Shown here: positions 63,801 through 64,000 of the stretch, one piece after another | Numbering within the stretch: position 1 is the first letter of the stretch | Layout: each line of letters opens with the position of its first letter | Source of the DNA: DASYLJ01 sp964432595 | GTDB taxonomy: Bacteria > Desulfobacterota > Binatia > DP-6 | Length of the DNA: 64,000 nucleotides | NCBI GenBank assembly: GCA_964432595.1 | Contig: CAYSOF010000015.1 | Coordinates: 1 to 64,000, forward strand | Direction: 5' to 3' | Program-made: the position numbers and the translations under genes | Notes under the pieces: generated by a model | Databases searched by the model: none | Seen by the model: the letters and a program-made list of their open reading frames with translations, nothing else | What the model was told of the DNA's origin: nothing

Positions 63801-64000
63801 TCACCACGTCTCGCCGAACGGGCGCAGGTCCACCTCGAACGTCCACGCCGAGCGGTCCTGGTGGGCGACGTGGAAGACCGTGTCGGCGATCGCGTCGGGG
63901 CGTGCGAAGAACTCGTCCGGCTTCGACGCGTACATGCCGCGCGTCCACGGCACGTCGATGACCGCGTCGATCACGACGTAGGCGACGTGGATGCCGTCCG
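63801..64000 (-). CDS. Short-chain dehydrogenase/reductase, C-terminal part (5' end outside window)
   Basis: Only the last about 66 residues are present. They read GIHVAYVVIDAVIDVPWTRG...KPDEFFARPDAIADTVFHVAHQDRSAWTFEVDLRPFGETW, which is the typical C-terminus of a group of classical SDRs (PDA-type sequence with a xAYV(V)IDG.ID core and an SAWT.E.DLRP end). The NAD(P)-binding Rossmann motif and the YxxxK pair lie outside. Substrate unknown. Confidence 0.75.
   Translation of the reverse strand, partial: DGIHVAYVVIDAVIDVPWTRGMYASKPDEFFARPDAIADTVFHVAHQDRSAWTFEVDLRPFGETW

Overview
This 64 kb window is very GC-rich (about 70% G+C by eye), densely coded bacterial chromosome. It has no rRNA, tRNA, CRISPR array, insertion sequence or phage gene that I can recognise. 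The cell is Gram-negative and diderm: there is an Mla-type lipid transporter, several lipoproteins, many Sec-signal proteins and two secreted proteins with pairs of c-type haem motifs. Ser/Thr-rich linkers, CSLREA-type beta-helix proteins, thrombospondin-type repeats and DUF222/HNH proteins together resemble genomes of Candidatus Binatota or related deltaproteobacterial lineages. That placement is an inference from style, not a marker-gene result.

Layout. 1-2.3 kb: lipid ABC transporter (lipoprotein, MlaE, MlaF cut by the window edge). 2.4-9.7 kb: a coupled cassette phosphoglucomutase / META lipoprotein / acetate kinase, then adenylate kinase, a nitronate monooxygenase-like flavoprotein, a MarC-type membrane protein, a CxxCxxCC metal-cluster protein and a coupled secreted/zinc-ribbon pair. 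9.8-15.7 kb: secreted beta-propeller, GAPDH, 4-alpha-glucanotransferase, glycine-zipper lipoprotein, EF-hand protein, nitroreductase. 15.8-25.5 kb: two coupled unknown genes and a block of secreted proteins (beta-helices, WD40-like propellers, a serine hydrolase). 25.6-33.8 kb: H-NOX haem sensor tail-to-tail with a very large AAA/TPR ATPase, then a 1381-residue dihaem surface protein. 33.8-41.3 kb: HNH protein, a four-gene MacB-like efflux operon, a truncated propeller gene and a flavin monooxygenase. 41.3-48.9 kb: collagen-like protein and papain-like protease, divergent from a histidine kinase / response regulator / receiver-cyclase operon. 48.9-58.3 kb: another WD40-like lipoprotein, two paralogous GT-C-like membrane proteins sharing a 371 bp identical tract, aldo/keto reductase and a secreted S15/CocE-type hydrolase. 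58.3-64 kb: ABC-F ATPase, a dihaem propeller protein and the C-terminus of a short-chain dehydrogenase.

The main theme is modular extracellular proteins. Different passengers (propeller, beta-helix, dihaem peroxidase-like) are joined to a recurring C-terminal module, usually through Thr/Ser linkers. A second, four-Cys N-terminal module is shared by the papain-like protease and the large dihaem protein. A third shared module, containing AVGLGGRDR, links the large ATPase to the receiver-cyclase protein and may be a signalling output domain. Two WD40-like genes 29 kb apart carry the same 28-nt composite inverted repeat (CGCTAC-N7-GTAGCG-N3-CGCTAC) 55-56 nt upstream of their starts, which suggests co-regulation.
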